From assembly GCF_017309185.1 (NCBI RefSeq), contig NZ_JAEKJZ010000002.1:558001-622000 (forward strand): 64,000 bases of DNA. Reading direction: 5' to 3'. The DNA comes from Roseibium aggregatum (GTDB lineage: Bacteria; Pseudomonadota; Alphaproteobacteria; Rhizobiales; Stappiaceae). Below, one piece after another: positions 47,854-59,132 of this stretch; positions within the stretch are counted from its first letter, which is position 1, and every line of letters starts with the position of its first letter. The position numbers and the translations under genes are program-made. Below the pieces are notes generated by a model, which worked only from the letters and a program-made list of their open reading frames with translations, ran no database searches and was not told the origin of the DNA.

Positions 47854-49254
47854 TCAAGCCTCTTCAAGCTGTTTCGGCAATGCATAGGCCCATTGGGTGA
47901 TGTTGCCGGCTCCGAGACAGACCACGAAGTCGCCCGGCTCCGCCAGTTTCCGTATCAAGCCGGGCAGCTCTTCCGGACCGCCGACGGCCTGAACGTTTCT
48001 GTGCCCCCTGGTCTTGAGGCCGGAGACGAGATCGGTGTGCGAGGCGCCTTCGATGGGCTGCTCGCCGGCCGCATAGACCGGAGCAATCACGACAGCGTCG
48101 GCATCGTTGAAGCAGTTCGAGAAATCGTCGAACAGGCTGTGGAGACGGGAATAGCGATGCGGCTGCATCACGGCGATCACCTTGCCGGAAGTCGATTCCC
48201 TGGCTGCATGCAGGACCGCCCTGATCTCCACCGGGTGGTGGCCGTAATCGTCGAAAATCTGAACGCCATTGACCGTCCCTGTATGCGTGAACCGGCGCTT
48301 GACGCCACCGAAGGCGGATATTCCCTTCTGGATCGCCTCCGGACCGACGCCGAGCTGCGACGCCACCGCAATCGCCGCCGTTGCGTTGGAGACATTGTGA
48401 AGGCCGGGCATCGGCAGGACCAGATTGCGCAGTTCGATGGTTTCGCTGCTGCGCCGGTCGCGGATCGTCACCGAGAAGGTCGACTTTCCACCATCCATCG
48501 AAACATCGGAAAAGCGCACGTCGGCCTGCGGGTTGGTGCCGTAGGTCACGACCCGCCGGTCCTCGATCGTACCGATCATCGTCTGGACTTCCGGGTGATC
48601 CAGGCACATGACGGCGAAACCGTAAAAGGGCACGTTTTCCACGAACTGGCGGAAGGCCGCCCGGACACCGGCGAAGTCGCCATAGTGATCGAGGTGTTCG
48701 GGATCGATATTGGTGACGATGGCGACGTCGGCCGGCAGCTTGACGAAAGTGCCGTCGCTCTCGTCGGCCTCGACCACCATCCAGTCGCCTTCGCCCATGC
48801 GGGCATTGGTGCCATAGGCATTGATGATGCCGCCGTTGATCACCGTCGGATCGAGCCCGCCTGCATCGAGCAGCGCCGCCACCATGGACGTGGTGGTTGT
48901 CTTGCCATGGGTGCCGCCGACCGCGATCGCCTGTTTGAAGCGCATCAGTTCAGCCAGCATTTCCGCCCGCCGCACCACGGGGATCAGCCTTTCGCGGGCC
49001 GCGACCAGCTCCGGATTGTCCTTCCTGATGGCCGAGGATACGACCAGCACCTCGGCCTCGCCCAGATTGTCCGCGCTGTGGCCGACTGCGACGTCAATTC
49101 CGTGTGCGCGCAAGCGCTGCACATTGGCGTTTTCCGCCATGTCGGAGCCCTGAACCTGATAGCCGAGCGTCTTCAGCACCTCCGCGATGCCGCTCATGCC
49201 GATGCCCCCTATGCCGACGAAATGCACCGGGCCGATATCCTGCGGCATCTTCAT
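47854..49254 (-). CDS. murC: UDP-N-acetylmuramate--L-alanine ligase MurC
   Basis: The 466-residue Mur ligase adds the first residue (L-Ala) of the stem peptide. The N-terminal UDP-binding domain carries [18 protein letters not shown]. The P-loop is [20 protein letters not shown], the metal-binding segment is [14 protein letters not shown] with [13 protein letters not shown], and the C-terminal domain has [14 protein letters not shown] and MQPHRYSRL. All are diagnostic of MurC. It sits between murG (17-nt gap) and murB. Confidence 0.97.
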   Translation of the reverse strand: MKMPQDIGPVHFVGIGGIGMSGIAEVLKTLGYQVQGSDMAENANVQRLRAHGIDVAVGHSADNLGEAEVLVVSSAIRKDNPELVAARERLIPVVRRAEMLAELMRFKQAIAVGGTHGKTTTTSMVAALLDAGGLDPTVINGGIINAYGTNARMGEGDWMVVEADESDGTFVKLPADVAIVTNIDPEHLDHYGDFAGVRAAFRQFVENVPFYGFAVMCLDHPEVQTMIGTIEDRRVVTYGTNPQADVRFSDVSMDGGKSTFSVTIRDRRSSETIELRNLVLPMPGLHNVSNATAAIAVASQLGVGPEAIQKGISAFGGVKRRFTHTGTVNGVQIFDDYGHHPVEIRAVLHAARESTSGKVIAVMQPHRYSRLHSLFDDFSNCFNDADAVVIAPVYAAGEQPIEGASHTDLVSGLKTRGHRNVQAVGGPEELPGLIRKLAEPGDFVVCLGAGNITQWAYALPKQLEEA

Positions 49255-49271
49255 GGCCGTTCTCCCTTGTC

Positions 49272-50372
49272 TTAATTCGCTCTTGTTGCCGCAACCGTTT
49301 CAACCAGATCGGCAAGACGCTTCACCGCATCCGGCTTCGCCACGCCCCGCGCCTTTTCCGCCGCCTGCGCAAGCATCTCCGGCGCATTCATGAAACGGGA
49401 AATTTCCCTGGAAAGCCGGTCCGGAGTGAGGTCCGCCTGCCGGATCGGCCAAGCACCGCCCACCTGTTCCAGAACCTTGGCATTGGCCGCCTGATCCTGA
49501 TCGATCGCACCGGGCAGCGGCACGAGGATGGCGGGCCGCCCCAGCACGCTGAGTTCGCTGACCGTGGAGGCTCCCGACCGGCAGAGCACCAGATGCGCCA
49601 GTGCGATCCGTTGAGGCATGTCCTGGAAAAACGGCGCGCATTCTGAGGCAATTCCCAATTCCGCGTAGACCGCCTGCACACGCTCCATGTCTTCTGGCCG
49701 GCATTGCTGGACGATGCGCAGTCTCGCGCGGGTTTCCTCGTCAAGCAACTGCAGCGCGGGCGGCAAGAGGTCGGAAAAGAACCTGGCGCCTTGCGAACCG
49801 CCAAAAACCAGAAGCTTGAACTCACCACCGGCTTCCGGCGGCGTGTAAGGCAGTCCGGCGGCGTCCAGCACGGTGTCCCGCACGGGATTGCCGGTTTCGA
49901 CCAGTTTGCCTGACAAGGCAGCAGGCAAATCCGCGATCGGCACACTGGTGGCGATTGCCGTGACACCCTTGGCAAGCAGCCTGTTGGCCCGGCCCATGAC
50001 GCCATTGGCCTCATGCAGGATCGACGGTGTCCCGGTCAGGCGAGCGGCGAACATCGGCGGAAAGGTCGGATAACCGCCGAACCCCGCAACCACGTCCGGC
50101 TTCAAGGCCTTTATCACGGCGCGAGCCTGCAGCATTCCGCGCAACAAGCTGAAACCGGTGCGGGCAAGGGAAACCGGATTGCGTCCGCGGATGGTCTCCG
50201 ACGCGATGATATGGACTTTCCGGGCGGGAAAGGCCGTACCGTATTTGTCGGCGCGCTCGTCCGTGGCAAGCTCCACGGTCCAGCCGCGCCGGTTCAGTTC
50301 GCTTGCCAGCGCCTGAGCGGGAAAAAGGTGGCCGCCTGTACCGCCGGCCGTCAGTAACACTGTCTTGCTCAT
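49272..50372 (-). CDS. murG: Lipid II synthase MurG (GT28)
   Basis: The 366-residue glycosyltransferase adds GlcNAc to lipid I on the inner face of the membrane. An N-terminal Rossmann domain with glycine loop [16 protein letters not shown] and [14 protein letters not shown] is followed by [17 protein letters not shown]. The C-terminal UDP-binding domain shows [57 protein letters not shown] and [10 protein letters not shown]. It lies between ftsW (16-nt gap) and murC. Confidence 0.96.
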   Translation of the reverse strand: MSKTVLLTAGGTGGHLFPAQALASELNRRGWTVELATDERADKYGTAFPARKVHIIASETIRGRNPVSLARTGFSLLRGMLQARAVIKALKPDVVAGFGGYPTFPPMFAARLTGTPSILHEANGVMGRANRLLAKGVTAIATSVPIADLPAALSGKLVETGNPVRDTVLDAAGLPYTPPEAGGEFKLLVFGGSQGARFFSDLLPPALQLLDEETRARLRIVQQCRPEDMERVQAVYAELGIASECAPFFQDMPQRIALAHLVLCRSGASTVSELSVLGRPAILVPLPGAIDQDQAANAKVLEQVGGAWPIRQADLTPDRLSREISRFMNAPEMLAQAAEKARGVAKPDAVKRLADLVETVAATRAN

Positions 50373-50388
50373 AAAACCGGTCGAAAAG

Positions 50389-51546
50389 TTACATCAAAGA
50401 AGAAGGTGAAAGCCGGCTCACTGTGACGACGTCACCGCGGGTCGGCCGTGGCCGTTTGCGGGTCAGGGCCAGAATGGCGCCGGCGGTCATGGCGGAGGAC
50501 AGCAGAGACGATCCGCCGTAGGAAATAAATGGCAGGGTCATGCCCTTTGAAGGCATCAAATGAAGGTTCACGGCCAGATTGATCGTTGCCTGAAGGCCGA
50601 ACAGGACAACCAGCCCCGCAGTTGCCAGCCGGCTGAAGGCGTCCTGATCCCGGCTGGCGTGATTGAGGCCGCGCAGGACGATAAAGGCGAACACGGAGAC
50701 CAGCAGCAGGCAGACGACGACACCGAATTCCTCGCCGACCACCGCGAAGATGAAATCCGTGTGGCTGTCGGGAAGAATCCGCTTCACCGTGCCCTCGCCC
50801 GGACCGCGCCCGAACCAGCCCCCGGCCAGAAAGGAATCCATCGCGGTGTCGACCTGGAACGTATCTCCGGAGCTTGGGTCGAGGAACCGGTCCACCCGGT
50901 TGGTAACGTGCGGCAGAAAGGCGTAGGCGGCGAACAATCCGGCGATGCCGACCACGCCGAGCGCCATGATGATCAGCCACGAGATCCCGTTGAGGAAAAA
51001 CAATCCCGCCCAGACCAGCCCCAGAAGCATGGTCTGACCGAAATCCGGCTGTGCGATCAGAAGGGCTGCGCAGATGGCGAACAGGACAAAGGCGAACAGA
51101 ACGCCCGGAACTTCGCGCCGCCGCCCGCTTTCCGAAAGGAGAAACGCGATCAGCACGACAAACGCGGGCTTGAGGAATTCGGACGGCTGAATGGAGAAGC
51201 CCGCGAGGTAGATCCAGCGACGCGCGCCCTTGGCTTCCAGGCCCACGAACAGTGTGGCGACCATCAAGACAAGCGACACGACGAAGAGGATCAGTGCCGC
51301 CCGCCGCACCATGCGCGGTGTCATGAGCGAGGCGCCAAGCATGACCGCGATGGCGGGCAGCAGAAAGAGCGACTGACGTTTGACGAAGAAGAAGGTCTCG
51401 ACGCCGATCCGTTCCGCCACCGGAGGACTGGCGGCGAACGACAGGACCACGCCTCCGACCATCAGAATACCGAAAGCGGCAAGCAGGTAGTGATCCACGG
51501 TCCAGAGCCATTCGGCAAACCGGCTGCGATCCGCGCGCGACACCAT
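50389..51546 (-). CDS. ftsW: Peptidoglycan polymerase FtsW (SEDS family)
   Basis: The 385-residue integral membrane glycan polymerase works with FtsI at the septum. About ten membrane helices are present. SEDS landmarks are ARRWIYLAGFSIQPSEFLKPAFV, AQPDFGQTMLLGLVWAGLFFLNG, the catalytic-loop region FFGRGPGEGTVKR (here GGWFGRGPGEG) with DSHTDFIFAVVGEEFG, and the C-terminal MPSKGMTLPFISYGGSSLL. Its stop lies 16 nt before murG and its start codon overlaps the murD stop by one base. Confidence 0.96.
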   Translation of the reverse strand: MVSRADRSRFAEWLWTVDHYLLAAFGILMVGGVVLSFAASPPVAERIGVETFFFVKRQSLFLLPAIAVMLGASLMTPRMVRRAALILFVVSLVLMVATLFVGLEAKGARRWIYLAGFSIQPSEFLKPAFVVLIAFLLSESGRRREVPGVLFAFVLFAICAALLIAQPDFGQTMLLGLVWAGLFFLNGISWLIIMALGVVGIAGLFAAYAFLPHVTNRVDRFLDPSSGDTFQVDTAMDSFLAGGWFGRGPGEGTVKRILPDSHTDFIFAVVGEEFGVVVCLLLVSVFAFIVLRGLNHASRDQDAFSRLATAGLVVLFGLQATINLAVNLHLMPSKGMTLPFISYGGSSLLSSAMTAGAILALTRKRPRPTRGDVVTVSRLSPSSLM

Positions 51547-52946
51547 TACGCCACCTCCTGATTGTTTTCAGCATCAGGCAAGGCACGCACCGCGTCTACA
51601 AAAGCTGCGCCCCGCAATTCGAAATTCGGAAACTGGTCGAAGCTCGCACAGGCGGGAGACAGCAGGATGGCGATTTCCGCAGCCTCGTCTTCCGCCGCCT
51701 CGGCCGCGGCGTCCGCGACCGCCTGGGGCAATGTTCCGCAGACTTTGTAGGGCACCCGCCCGTCCAGGGTCTTGGCGAAGTCGCCCGCCGCTTCTCCGAT
51801 CAGAAATGTCTTTGCAATCCTGGGAAAATAATTGTCGAGCGAGGAAATCCCGCCCGCTTTCGCCCGTCCGCCCGCGATCCAGTAGATCCGGTCGAAACTG
51901 GACAGGGCCCGCGCCGCGGCATCCGCGTTGGTCGCCTTGGAATCGTTGATGAACAGGATACGCCCGCGCCTGTCCACGACCTCCATGCGGTGATGAAGGC
52001 CTGGAAAGGATTTCAGCGCCTCGGCGATCTTCTCCGCCGGAAGTTCCAGCGCGCGAAGCGTGGCCGCGGCTGCGGCCGCGTTCTGCCCATTGTGGTCGCC
52101 GCGCAGGCTGTCGATGCCGCCAAGAAGCGCGACTTCATGCTGGGCGCCGTCCTTCGCCTCGTACAGCCGGTCGTACCGCGCGTAGAGACCGTTGGTCAGT
52201 TCCCGCTCGCCGGCGATCCGGCAGACCGGTTTGCGCGCAAGTTCAAGCCTGTCGGCGATCGAGGACGACATCAGGTCGTCAACGCCGACAACCGCCACCT
52301 TGGCTCCCGCGACCAGGCGTTCCTTGATTGCGGCGTAATTTTCCATGGAACCGTGCCGGTCAAGGTGATCCGGCGAAAGGTTCAGGTGAACGCCGACTGT
52401 CGCGTCAAGCGTCGGCGCCAGGTCGATCTGATAGGAAGAGCATTCGATGACGTAGTGCCGCCCCGGCTGCGGCGGCTCAAGGTCCAGAACGGGTGTGCCG
52501 ATGTTGCCTCCCATCTGAACGTCGCGGCCGAGCACCTTCAGCAGGTGGGCTATCAGCGCGGTCGTTGTCGATTTTCCGTTGGTGCCGGTAATCGCGATCA
52601 GGGGCGCCGCCGGACAGACCTGGCGCCGCTCGCGGCAGAAGAGCTCGACATCGCCTATGATTTCAACGCCGGCGTCCCGTGCAAGGACAGCGGACCAGTG
52701 CGGTTCCGGATGAGTGAGCGGCACGCCCGGCGCAAGCACCAACGCCGCGACCCCGTCCCACTCCAGGTCTCTCAGGTCTCTCGTGGCAAGGCCTTCCAGG
52801 GCGGCCGCCTCAACCCGAGCCGCATTGTCGTCGAAACACACCACATCCGCGCCACCCGCCTTCAAGGCCCGCGCCGTCGACAGGCCGGATCCGCCGAGCC
52901 CGAACAAGGCGACTTTTCTGTCCTTGAATGTGGTGACTGGGATCAT
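51546..52946 (-). CDS. murD: UDP-N-acetylmuramoylalanine--D-glutamate ligase MurD
   Basis: The 466-residue Mur ligase adds D-Glu. The N-terminal domain carries [24 protein letters not shown]. The P-loop is [19 protein letters not shown]. Central elements are [39 protein letters not shown] and [22 protein letters not shown]. The C-terminal domain contains [17 protein letters not shown]. It starts 5 nt after the mraY stop codon. Confidence 0.97.
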   Translation of the reverse strand: MIPVTTFKDRKVALFGLGGSGLSTARALKAGGADVVCFDDNAARVEAAALEGLATRDLRDLEWDGVAALVLAPGVPLTHPEPHWSAVLARDAGVEIIGDVELFCRERRQVCPAAPLIAITGTNGKSTTTALIAHLLKVLGRDVQMGGNIGTPVLDLEPPQPGRHYVIECSSYQIDLAPTLDATVGVHLNLSPDHLDRHGSMENYAAIKERLVAGAKVAVVGVDDLMSSSIADRLELARKPVCRIAGERELTNGLYARYDRLYEAKDGAQHEVALLGGIDSLRGDHNGQNAAAAAATLRALELPAEKIAEALKSFPGLHHRMEVVDRRGRILFINDSKATNADAAARALSSFDRIYWIAGGRAKAGGISSLDNYFPRIAKTFLIGEAAGDFAKTLDGRVPYKVCGTLPQAVADAAAEAAEDEAAEIAILLSPACASFDQFPNFELRGAAFVDAVRALPDAENNQEVA

Positions 52947-52951
52947 GCGGC

Positions 52952-54037
52952 CTACCTCAGTTTCAGTGTGGCAAGGCCGATCAGGGCAAGGACCACCGAG
53001 ATGATCCAGAAGCGGATCACCACCTGGCTTTCGGTCCAGCCCAGGATCTCGAAATGATGATGGATCGGCGCCATGCGGAACACGCGCTTGCCGGTCAGCT
53101 TGAAGGAAATCACCTGAACGATGACGGAAACCGCCTCAAGCACGAACAGGCCGCCGATGATCGCGAGAACGATCTCGTGTTTCGTGGCGACCGCGATGGC
53201 GCCGATCATTCCTCCGAGCGCAAGCGATCCGGTGTCGCCCATGAAGATCGCGGCCGGCGGCGCGTTGAACCAGAGAAACCCGAGCCCGGCTCCGATCACG
53301 GCACCGCAAAGAACCGCAAGCTCCCCCGTTCCGGCCACGTGATGGATCTGCAGGTAGTTTGCGAAAACCGCGTTCCCCGAAAGATAGGCAATCAGTCCGA
53401 AAGAGGCGCAGGCAATCATGACCGGAACGATCGCAAGGCCGTCGAGACCGTCGGTCAGATTGACCGCGTTGCCGGCCCCGACCATGACGATCGCGGCGAA
53501 GGGGATGAAGATCAGCCCGAGATTGAGCGTGAATTCCTTGATGAAGGGAAAGGCGATTGCTTCGGAGTACTCGGAAGAATCGAGCAGCGTCACAGCAAAG
53601 GCCGCGAGCGCCGCGATCACGAACTCCAGACCCAGCCTGGCCTTGCCGCCGAAACCCTTGTGGGACGATTTGGTCACCTTGAGGTAGTCGTCGTAAAAAC
53701 CGATGGATCCGAAGCCGAGCGTTACCCCGATCACCACCCAGACATAGGGGTTGGACAGATCCGCCCACAACAGCGCGGCAACAAGGGCACCGGACAGGAT
53801 CATCAGACCGCCCATCGTCGGCGTGCCCTTCTTGGTCAGAAGATGGCTTTCGGGACCGTCGGAGCGGATCGGCTGGCCGTGCCCCTGGCGCAGTCGCAGG
53901 CTGGCGATGATTTTCGGTCCGAAAAGGAACACGAAAAACAACGCCGTCATGATCGCTCCGCCGGTCCGGAACGTGATGTAGCGGAAAACATTCAGCGCTG
54001 AAATCTGATCTGCAAACTGGCCAAGAAAATAAAACAT
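52952..54037 (-). CDS. mraY: Phospho-N-acetylmuramoyl-pentapeptide transferase MraY
   Basis: The 361-residue membrane enzyme transfers phospho-MurNAc-pentapeptide to undecaprenyl phosphate, forming lipid I. Ten membrane helices are expected. Active-site signatures are [28 protein letters not shown] (Asp-Asp), [13 protein letters not shown] and the C-terminal [13 protein letters not shown] triple-His. It lies 10 nt downstream of murF. Confidence 0.97.
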   Translation of the reverse strand: MFYFLGQFADQISALNVFRYITFRTGGAIMTALFFVFLFGPKIIASLRLRQGHGQPIRSDGPESHLLTKKGTPTMGGLMILSGALVAALLWADLSNPYVWVVIGVTLGFGSIGFYDDYLKVTKSSHKGFGGKARLGLEFVIAALAAFAVTLLDSSEYSEAIAFPFIKEFTLNLGLIFIPFAAIVMVGAGNAVNLTDGLDGLAIVPVMIACASFGLIAYLSGNAVFANYLQIHHVAGTGELAVLCGAVIGAGLGFLWFNAPPAAIFMGDTGSLALGGMIGAIAVATKHEIVLAIIGGLFVLEAVSVIVQVISFKLTGKRVFRMAPIHHHFEILGWTESQVVIRFWIISVVLALIGLATLKLR

Positions 54038-54047
54038 CGGTTGCCCC

Positions 54048-55478
54048 TTACGCCGCAGCGGTATCGTCCGCTGGCGGATATTCTTTTTTCAAGGCCTCGA
54101 CAAGGGGCCCCATACGCGTTCCGAGCGACCCTTTGATCATAACAACATCGCCGGGGCGAACATCGCTCACAAGCACGTCTTCCAAACCTTTTGCGTCTTC
54201 CGCGTAATGGCAGCGCAATTTCTGTGGAAGTTCTTCCCAGAGCGCATGCATGTGCGGTCCGGCGCAATAGACGGCATCGATTCCGGCCTCTCCGATCGGC
54301 TGAGCCAGTTGCGCATGCAGGCGGTCCGCCTCCGCGCCGAGTTCGCGCATGTCGCCAATCACCGCGATCCGCCGGCCGGGGCGCTTGACGGGCGCCTCGC
54401 CAAGAACGGCAAGAGCCGCGCGCATGGACGCCGGATTGGCGTTGTAGCTCTCATCGATCAGGAACAGCTCTCCTCCCTTGAGAGGCAATCTGTTCACTTC
54501 GCCCCGCCCCTTGGGCGCCCGCATCTCGTCCAGGGCGAGCCCCGCCTTGGCGAGATCCGCGCCCAGGTCGCAAACCGCGGTCAACACCGCCAGACTGTTT
54601 TTCACGTGATGCTTGCCGGCCGCGCCAATCTTGTAAGTGATTTCCTGACCCAGGATCACCGCATCGACACTGGACCCGGACGGATAGCTTGCAACATTGC
54701 GCACATGACTGTCGGCGGACGGTGTCTCGCCGAAGGTGTGTATCTCGGGCACCCCCGCGGTCGCCGCCAGGAATCTGAGAAGATCGAACTGCAGATTGTC
54801 CCTGTTCAGGATCGCAATGCCGCCCGGCTCGAGACCGTCGAAGATTTCCGCCTTTGCCTGGGCGATCTTCTCAACCGATTCGAAAAACTCCAGGTGAACC
54901 GGCTGGACCGTGGTGATGACCGCCACATGCGGGCGCACCATCCTGACCAGCGGGGTGATTTCGCCCGGATGGTTCATGCCGATCTCGAACACGCCGTAGT
55001 CCGCGTCCGCCGGCATGCGAGCCAGGGTCAGCGGCACACCCCAGTGATTGTTGAAGGAGGCGACGGACGCATGCACCTTGCCCGAGGGTTCAAGGGTCAA
55101 TCTGAGCGCTTCCTTCGTGCCGGTCTTGCCAACGGACCCGGTGACCGCCACGATGCGAGCATTCGTGCGCGCCCTGGCCGCGATCGCGAGTTTGCGCAGG
55201 GCATCCAGAGGATCCGGGACCACAACGTAGCGTCCATCGGCGGGCAGCTCCGACAGCTTTTGTTCGCCAACCAGAGCAAGCGCCGCGCCTGCCTCCAGCG
55301 CCGCGGCGACATAGTCGTGACCGTCCAGCCGGTCGCCCTTGATGGCGACAAAGGCGTCTCCGGGCTGAAGTGTCCTGCTGTCGATCGAGATCCCGCCGAT
55401 TTCCGACCCCGCCTCGCCTTTCACTCGGCCACCGGCGGCTTCAACAAATTCGCTCAATGTCCAAAGCGGGTCGCTCAT
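54048..55478 (-). CDS. murF: UDP-MurNAc-tripeptide--D-Ala-D-Ala ligase MurF
   Basis: The 476-residue Mur ligase adds D-Ala-D-Ala to complete the pentapeptide. The N-terminal domain has [21 protein letters not shown]. The P-loop reads [17 protein letters not shown], with Gly where Thr is usual in [37 protein letters not shown] and [18 protein letters not shown] follow, with [18 protein letters not shown] in the C-terminal domain. The start overlaps the murE stop by 4 bp (ATGA), so they are coupled. Confidence 0.96.
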   Translation of the reverse strand: MSDPLWTLSEFVEAAGGRVKGEAGSEIGGISIDSRTLQPGDAFVAIKGDRLDGHDYVAAALEAGAALALVGEQKLSELPADGRYVVVPDPLDALRKLAIAARARTNARIVAVTGSVGKTGTKEALRLTLEPSGKVHASVASFNNHWGVPLTLARMPADADYGVFEIGMNHPGEITPLVRMVRPHVAVITTVQPVHLEFFESVEKIAQAKAEIFDGLEPGGIAILNRDNLQFDLLRFLAATAGVPEIHTFGETPSADSHVRNVASYPSGSSVDAVILGQEITYKIGAAGKHHVKNSLAVLTAVCDLGADLAKAGLALDEMRAPKGRGEVNRLPLKGGELFLIDESYNANPASMRAALAVLGEAPVKRPGRRIAVIGDMRELGAEADRLHAQLAQPIGEAGIDAVYCAGPHMHALWEELPQKLRCHYAEDAKGLEDVLVSDVRPGDVVMIKGSLGTRMGPLVEALKKEYPPADDTAAA

Positions 55479-56944
55479 GGGTTTCCTTCAACACTGATCG
55501 CGCGTGCGACGGCTTCATGGTCCGAAAACGGAATCACTGTGTCCCCAACAATCTGGCCCGTTTCGTGGCCTTTTCCGGCTACACACAGAATATCGCCCGC
55601 GTTCAGCCTGCGGACCCCCTCGGCGATGGCCTCGTAGCGGTCGCCGATTTCAAGCGCGCCCGGCGCGCCGCTCAGGACGGCCTTGCGGATCTCGGCCGGG
55701 TTCTCCGAGCGCGGATTGTCGTCCGTGACGATGACAAGATCGGCATGGCGGGCGGCGGCGGCTCCCATCAGCTCGCGCTTGCCGGGGTCGCGGTCCCCGC
55801 CCGCTCCGATGACAACGCCAAGCTTGCCTTGCGTGAACGGTTTCAGCGACGCGAGCGCATTGTCCAGCGCGTCCGGCTTGTGCGCATAATCGACGAAGAC
55901 CAGCCCGCCGTCCTTCGTTTTACCGGCAAGTTCCAGACGGCCCGGCGCGCCTTTCAGGTTTTCGAGCGCCCGCATGACCGCGCCCGTGTCGATGCCGGCG
56001 GCAATGGCGAGACCGGCCGCGACAAGAGCGTTGGAAACCTGGAACCGGCCGATCAGGGGCAAAAACACCTTGTATTCGCCGCGGGCGGTCTCGAGGGTGA
56101 GAAGCTGCCCCGCGCCTGAGGGACGCAACCCTGTCAGCCTGACATCCTTGCCGGTCTCGCCGACGGTCAGTACGGGATGCCCCTGCTCCGCCGCGACCGC
56201 CAGGACACGATCGGCGTATTTTTCGCCTGGGTCGACGACCACCGTTCCGCCTGCGGGAAGCAAATCCGCAAACAGCCGCAACTTGGCTTGCAGATAGTCC
56301 TCGATTGTCGGGTGGTAGTCCATGTGGTCGCGGCCGAGGTTGGTAAACGCCGCCGCGGTCAGATGTACGCCGTCGAGCCGGTGTTGATCCAGGCCGTGGG
56401 AAGAAGCTTCCAGCGCGACGTAGTCGATACCTTCGGCGGCAAGCGCGGAGAGTTCTTTTTGAAGAGCGACCGGATCCGGTGTCGTCAGGCCGCCATAGGA
56501 CTCTCCGCCCGGCTTGATCGTACCGAGCGTCCCGAGACTGGCGGCCGGATGTCCGGCCGACTGAAAAATCTGACGGGCGAAATGTGCAACGGAGGTCTTT
56601 CCCGCCGTTCCGGTGACCGCAACGATCGTATCCGGCTGACGGCCATAGAAACGCGCCGCCATCTTCGCCAGCGCCTGCCGCGGTTCCTGCGCTCCGATGA
56701 CGACAACCGTTTCAGGCACCATCGCGCGCACCTGCCCGATCGCGTCTTCCGCGCACAGGATGGCGGCCGCGCCGGCCGCGGCCGCATTGGGTGCGAACCG
56801 GGTTCCGTCGACCGAAGCGCCCTTCAAGGCGGCGAACAGAAAATCGGGCCCGACGACGCGGCTGTCCGCCGTCAGTCCCGTAATCTTCTTACCCTTTGCC
56901 GTGTCCGGCAGCATGAAGCCGGCGGCCAGATAGTCTAGATCCAT
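55475..56944 (-). CDS. murE: UDP-MurNAc-dipeptide--2,6-diaminopimelate ligase MurE
   Basis: The 489-residue Mur ligase adds meso-diaminopimelate. Landmarks are GLTADSRVVGPDFLFAALKG, the P-loop AVTGTAGKTSVAHFARQIF (GTAGKTS in place of GTNGKTT), LEASSHGLDQHRLDGV, FTNLGRDHMDYHPTIEDYLQAKLRLF and the mDAP-specific DDNPRSENPAEIRKAV, in which DNPR contacts diaminopimelate. The peptidoglycan is therefore of the A1-gamma type. It follows ftsI by 107 bp, the longest gap inside the cluster. Confidence 0.96.
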   Translation of the reverse strand: MDLDYLAAGFMLPDTAKGKKITGLTADSRVVGPDFLFAALKGASVDGTRFAPNAAAAGAAAILCAEDAIGQVRAMVPETVVVIGAQEPRQALAKMAARFYGRQPDTIVAVTGTAGKTSVAHFARQIFQSAGHPAASLGTLGTIKPGGESYGGLTTPDPVALQKELSALAAEGIDYVALEASSHGLDQHRLDGVHLTAAAFTNLGRDHMDYHPTIEDYLQAKLRLFADLLPAGGTVVVDPGEKYADRVLAVAAEQGHPVLTVGETGKDVRLTGLRPSGAGQLLTLETARGEYKVFLPLIGRFQVSNALVAAGLAIAAGIDTGAVMRALENLKGAPGRLELAGKTKDGGLVFVDYAHKPDALDNALASLKPFTQGKLGVVIGAGGDRDPGKRELMGAAAARHADLVIVTDDNPRSENPAEIRKAVLSGAPGALEIGDRYEAIAEGVRRLNAGDILCVAGKGHETGQIVGDTVIPFSDHEAVARAISVEGNP

Positions 56945-57051
56945 GTCACCCGATCATCCGGTTTGTGCGTCGTCATTCCAGGCATTCCAGAACGCCGGTT
57001 TCCGGCTGCGACCCCGCCGGCGATCAATGCTCCCTGATATCGTCTTCCCCT

Positions 57052-58764
57052 CTAATAGGAAATCTCGATCGGTTCATCCCCCTTGCCGAAGCGAGGCATC
57101 ACGCCGAGCATCGGAGCCGAGCGTCTGATGATCGCGCCGACCGCCGGCGCCGCGTTCAGACCTGCGGTCGCGCCGATGCCCTGCCGCTCCGGCTTGGGTT
57201 CGTCGATAACAACCAGAACGACGTAACGCGGGTCGTCCATCGGGAAAGCCGAAAGGAAAGAATTGCGCCGCTTGTTGCTGACGTACCGGCCGTTCTCGAT
57301 TTTTTCCGCGGTTCCCGTCTTGCCGCCAACCGTATAGCCTGGCACATCGGCGCGACGGCCGGACCCGGACAGGACATTGAGACGGAAGAGGTAACGCATC
57401 ATCCGGCTTGTTTCCTCGGAAATGACTTGTTTTCCAGCGGCTTGCACCTGTTCCGGCGTGCGCGGAAGGAAGCTCGGCGTCAACAGCGTCCCACCATTCA
57501 CCAGAGCCGCGGCGGCCACCGCGGTCTGCATCGGCGTGACCGAAATTCCATGCCCGAAGGAAATCGTCATGGCGGCAAGCTCGTTCCATTTCGGCGGCAG
57601 CAGCGGCGCCGCGTTTTCCGGCAGTTCCGTCTTCAACCGCTCGGTCAGATGCAGCCGCCCCAGAAACTCCCTCTGCCGCGCGATACCGGTCGCCAGCATC
57701 ATTTTCGCCGTGCCGATGTTGGACGAGTAAATGAAGATTTCCGGAACCGACAGAATCCGGTTTTTCCCGTGGAAATCGGTAATCGTGCGCCCGCCGGCCC
57801 GGATCGGGCGCGTCGCGTCGAAGCTGTCGTTGATGGAAACGGCACCCGAATCCAGGGCCATCGCGGTGGTGAAGGTCTTGAAGACGGACCCCATTTCGAA
57901 CACGCCGCCGGTCGCCCGGTTCAAGCGGTCCTTGTCCAGGGCCTGCGCCCTATCGTTCGGGTCGTAGTCCGGAAGCGAGGACATCGCCAGCACTTCGCCG
58001 GTCTTGGCGTCGAGCACGATACCGGCCGCGGCGATTGCCTTGTAGCGGTCCATGGCCTTGACGAGTTCGTCACGCACCACGTGCTGAACCCTCAGATCGA
58101 CGGAAAGACGCACCGGCTCCATGGAGCGGTCGGAAGCGAAGCCGAGGGACTGGAGATCGGCCAGCCATTCGTTGTCGATATACTTCTCGATGCCCGTAAG
58201 CCCCTGATTGTCGACGTTCACAGAGCCGACAATATGTCCGGCGGTCGGCCCGCCCGGATAAAAACGCTGGTTTTCGGACAGAAAGCCGATCCCCGGCAGA
58301 CCGAGGTTGTGGATCTGCTCGACCTTTTGAGGCGTCAGCTCCCGCTTCAGCCAGACGAAACCGGCACCGCTTGCCAGCCGTTGGCGGACGATCTTGGCGT
58401 CGAGATCCGGCAACGCGCGGATCAGCCCTTCGACCGCCTCGTCCACGTCCAGTATCCGGCGCGGTTCGGCGTAGAGTGAAGCCGTCTTGATATCCGTTGC
58501 CAGGATCTCGCCGTTCCGGTCGATCAGATCCGGACGCGAGGCAGCGACCGAATCCTGCGCCGAGATCCATGCCCGGGAAGGCGCTTCTTCCGTTTGCGCC
58601 AACAGAACGAGACGGCCGCCGATTGCCAGATAGACGCAGGCGAAGGCCAGCATGGCCACATAGACCCTGGACTTCACGGCACTGGAGGAGACCGATCCCC
58701 GAGCAGCCCTGGGCTGTGCACGCCGCACCTGAAGAAAACTTGCCGGTTCGCTTATCATGGTCAT
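57052..58764 (-). CDS. ftsI: Septal peptidoglycan transpeptidase FtsI (PBP3)
   Basis: The 570-residue class B penicillin-binding protein has an N-terminal TM (residues about 33-55, VYVAMLAFACVYLAIGG), a pedestal domain (ASRPDLIDRNGEILATDIKTASLYAEP, GFLSENQRFYPGGPTAGHIVG) and a transpeptidase domain. The Ser-x-x-Lys motif is GSVFKTF, Ser-x-Asn is SSN in FIYSSNIGTAK, and the Lys-Thr-Gly motif is GGKTGTAEK. I start at ATG 58764, with AAGGAG upstream; the frame is open to 58830. It lies 10 nt downstream of ftsL. Confidence 0.96.
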   Translation of the reverse strand: MTMISEPASFLQVRRAQPRAARGSVSSSAVKSRVYVAMLAFACVYLAIGGRLVLLAQTEEAPSRAWISAQDSVAASRPDLIDRNGEILATDIKTASLYAEPRRILDVDEAVEGLIRALPDLDAKIVRQRLASGAGFVWLKRELTPQKVEQIHNLGLPGIGFLSENQRFYPGGPTAGHIVGSVNVDNQGLTGIEKYIDNEWLADLQSLGFASDRSMEPVRLSVDLRVQHVVRDELVKAMDRYKAIAAAGIVLDAKTGEVLAMSSLPDYDPNDRAQALDKDRLNRATGGVFEMGSVFKTFTTAMALDSGAVSINDSFDATRPIRAGGRTITDFHGKNRILSVPEIFIYSSNIGTAKMMLATGIARQREFLGRLHLTERLKTELPENAAPLLPPKWNELAAMTISFGHGISVTPMQTAVAAAALVNGGTLLTPSFLPRTPEQVQAAGKQVISEETSRMMRYLFRLNVLSGSGRRADVPGYTVGGKTGTAEKIENGRYVSNKRRNSFLSAFPMDDPRYVVLVVIDEPKPERQGIGATAGLNAAPAVGAIIRRSAPMLGVMPRFGKGDEPIEISY

Positions 58765-58774
58765 GGTCGGCTCC

Positions 58775-59131
58775 TTACCGGACAACCGCCGATGAGCCGG
58801 CATAGCCGCCCATCTGGCCTGTGCCGCCAATCGGCTCGAGCATCACCGGACGGGCCGGAATATCCTCGGGCATGACGATCTGCTTGACATCCAACGGCTC
58901 AAGCTGGAGAAAATCGTTGTATCGGCCGACAAGAGACTGAAGCCGGTCCGGCTGGTTCAAAAGGCTCCATTCCGCCTTCAGATGCCGGATCGCGGTCCGC
59001 TCCTCATCGATTTCGCGCTGAAGTTCGGCAACCCTTTCGGCGGACTTTGTCGCGGCAAGCTTGAGATCGTAAACGGTCGCCGCGCCGATCACGACAGCCA
59101 GAATGAACACGATGTTCAGCGTCCGAACCAT
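58775..59131 (-). CDS. ftsL: Cell division protein FtsL
   Basis: This small (118-residue) bitopic protein has one N-terminal TM (TLNIVFILAVVIGAATVYDL) and a periplasmic coiled coil (TKSAERVAELQREIDEERTAIRHLKAEWSLL). LNQPDRLQSLVGRYNDFLQL follows, the usual FtsL region that pairs with FtsB and activates FtsWI. The Pro/Gly-rich tail is poorly conserved. Position between rsmH (1-nt gap) and ftsI supports the name despite weak sequence conservation in the family. Confidence 0.92.
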   Translation of the reverse strand: MVRTLNIVFILAVVIGAATVYDLKLAATKSAERVAELQREIDEERTAIRHLKAEWSLLNQPDRLQSLVGRYNDFLQLEPLDVKQIVMPEDIPARPVMLEPIGGTGQMGGYAGSSAVVR

Positions 59132-59132
59132 T

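Noticed and set aside
46681-49275. 864-codon open frame on the plus strand
   Set aside because: It is exactly antisense to ddl, murB and murC, a product of high GC at third positions; the minus-strand genes have full family motifs.
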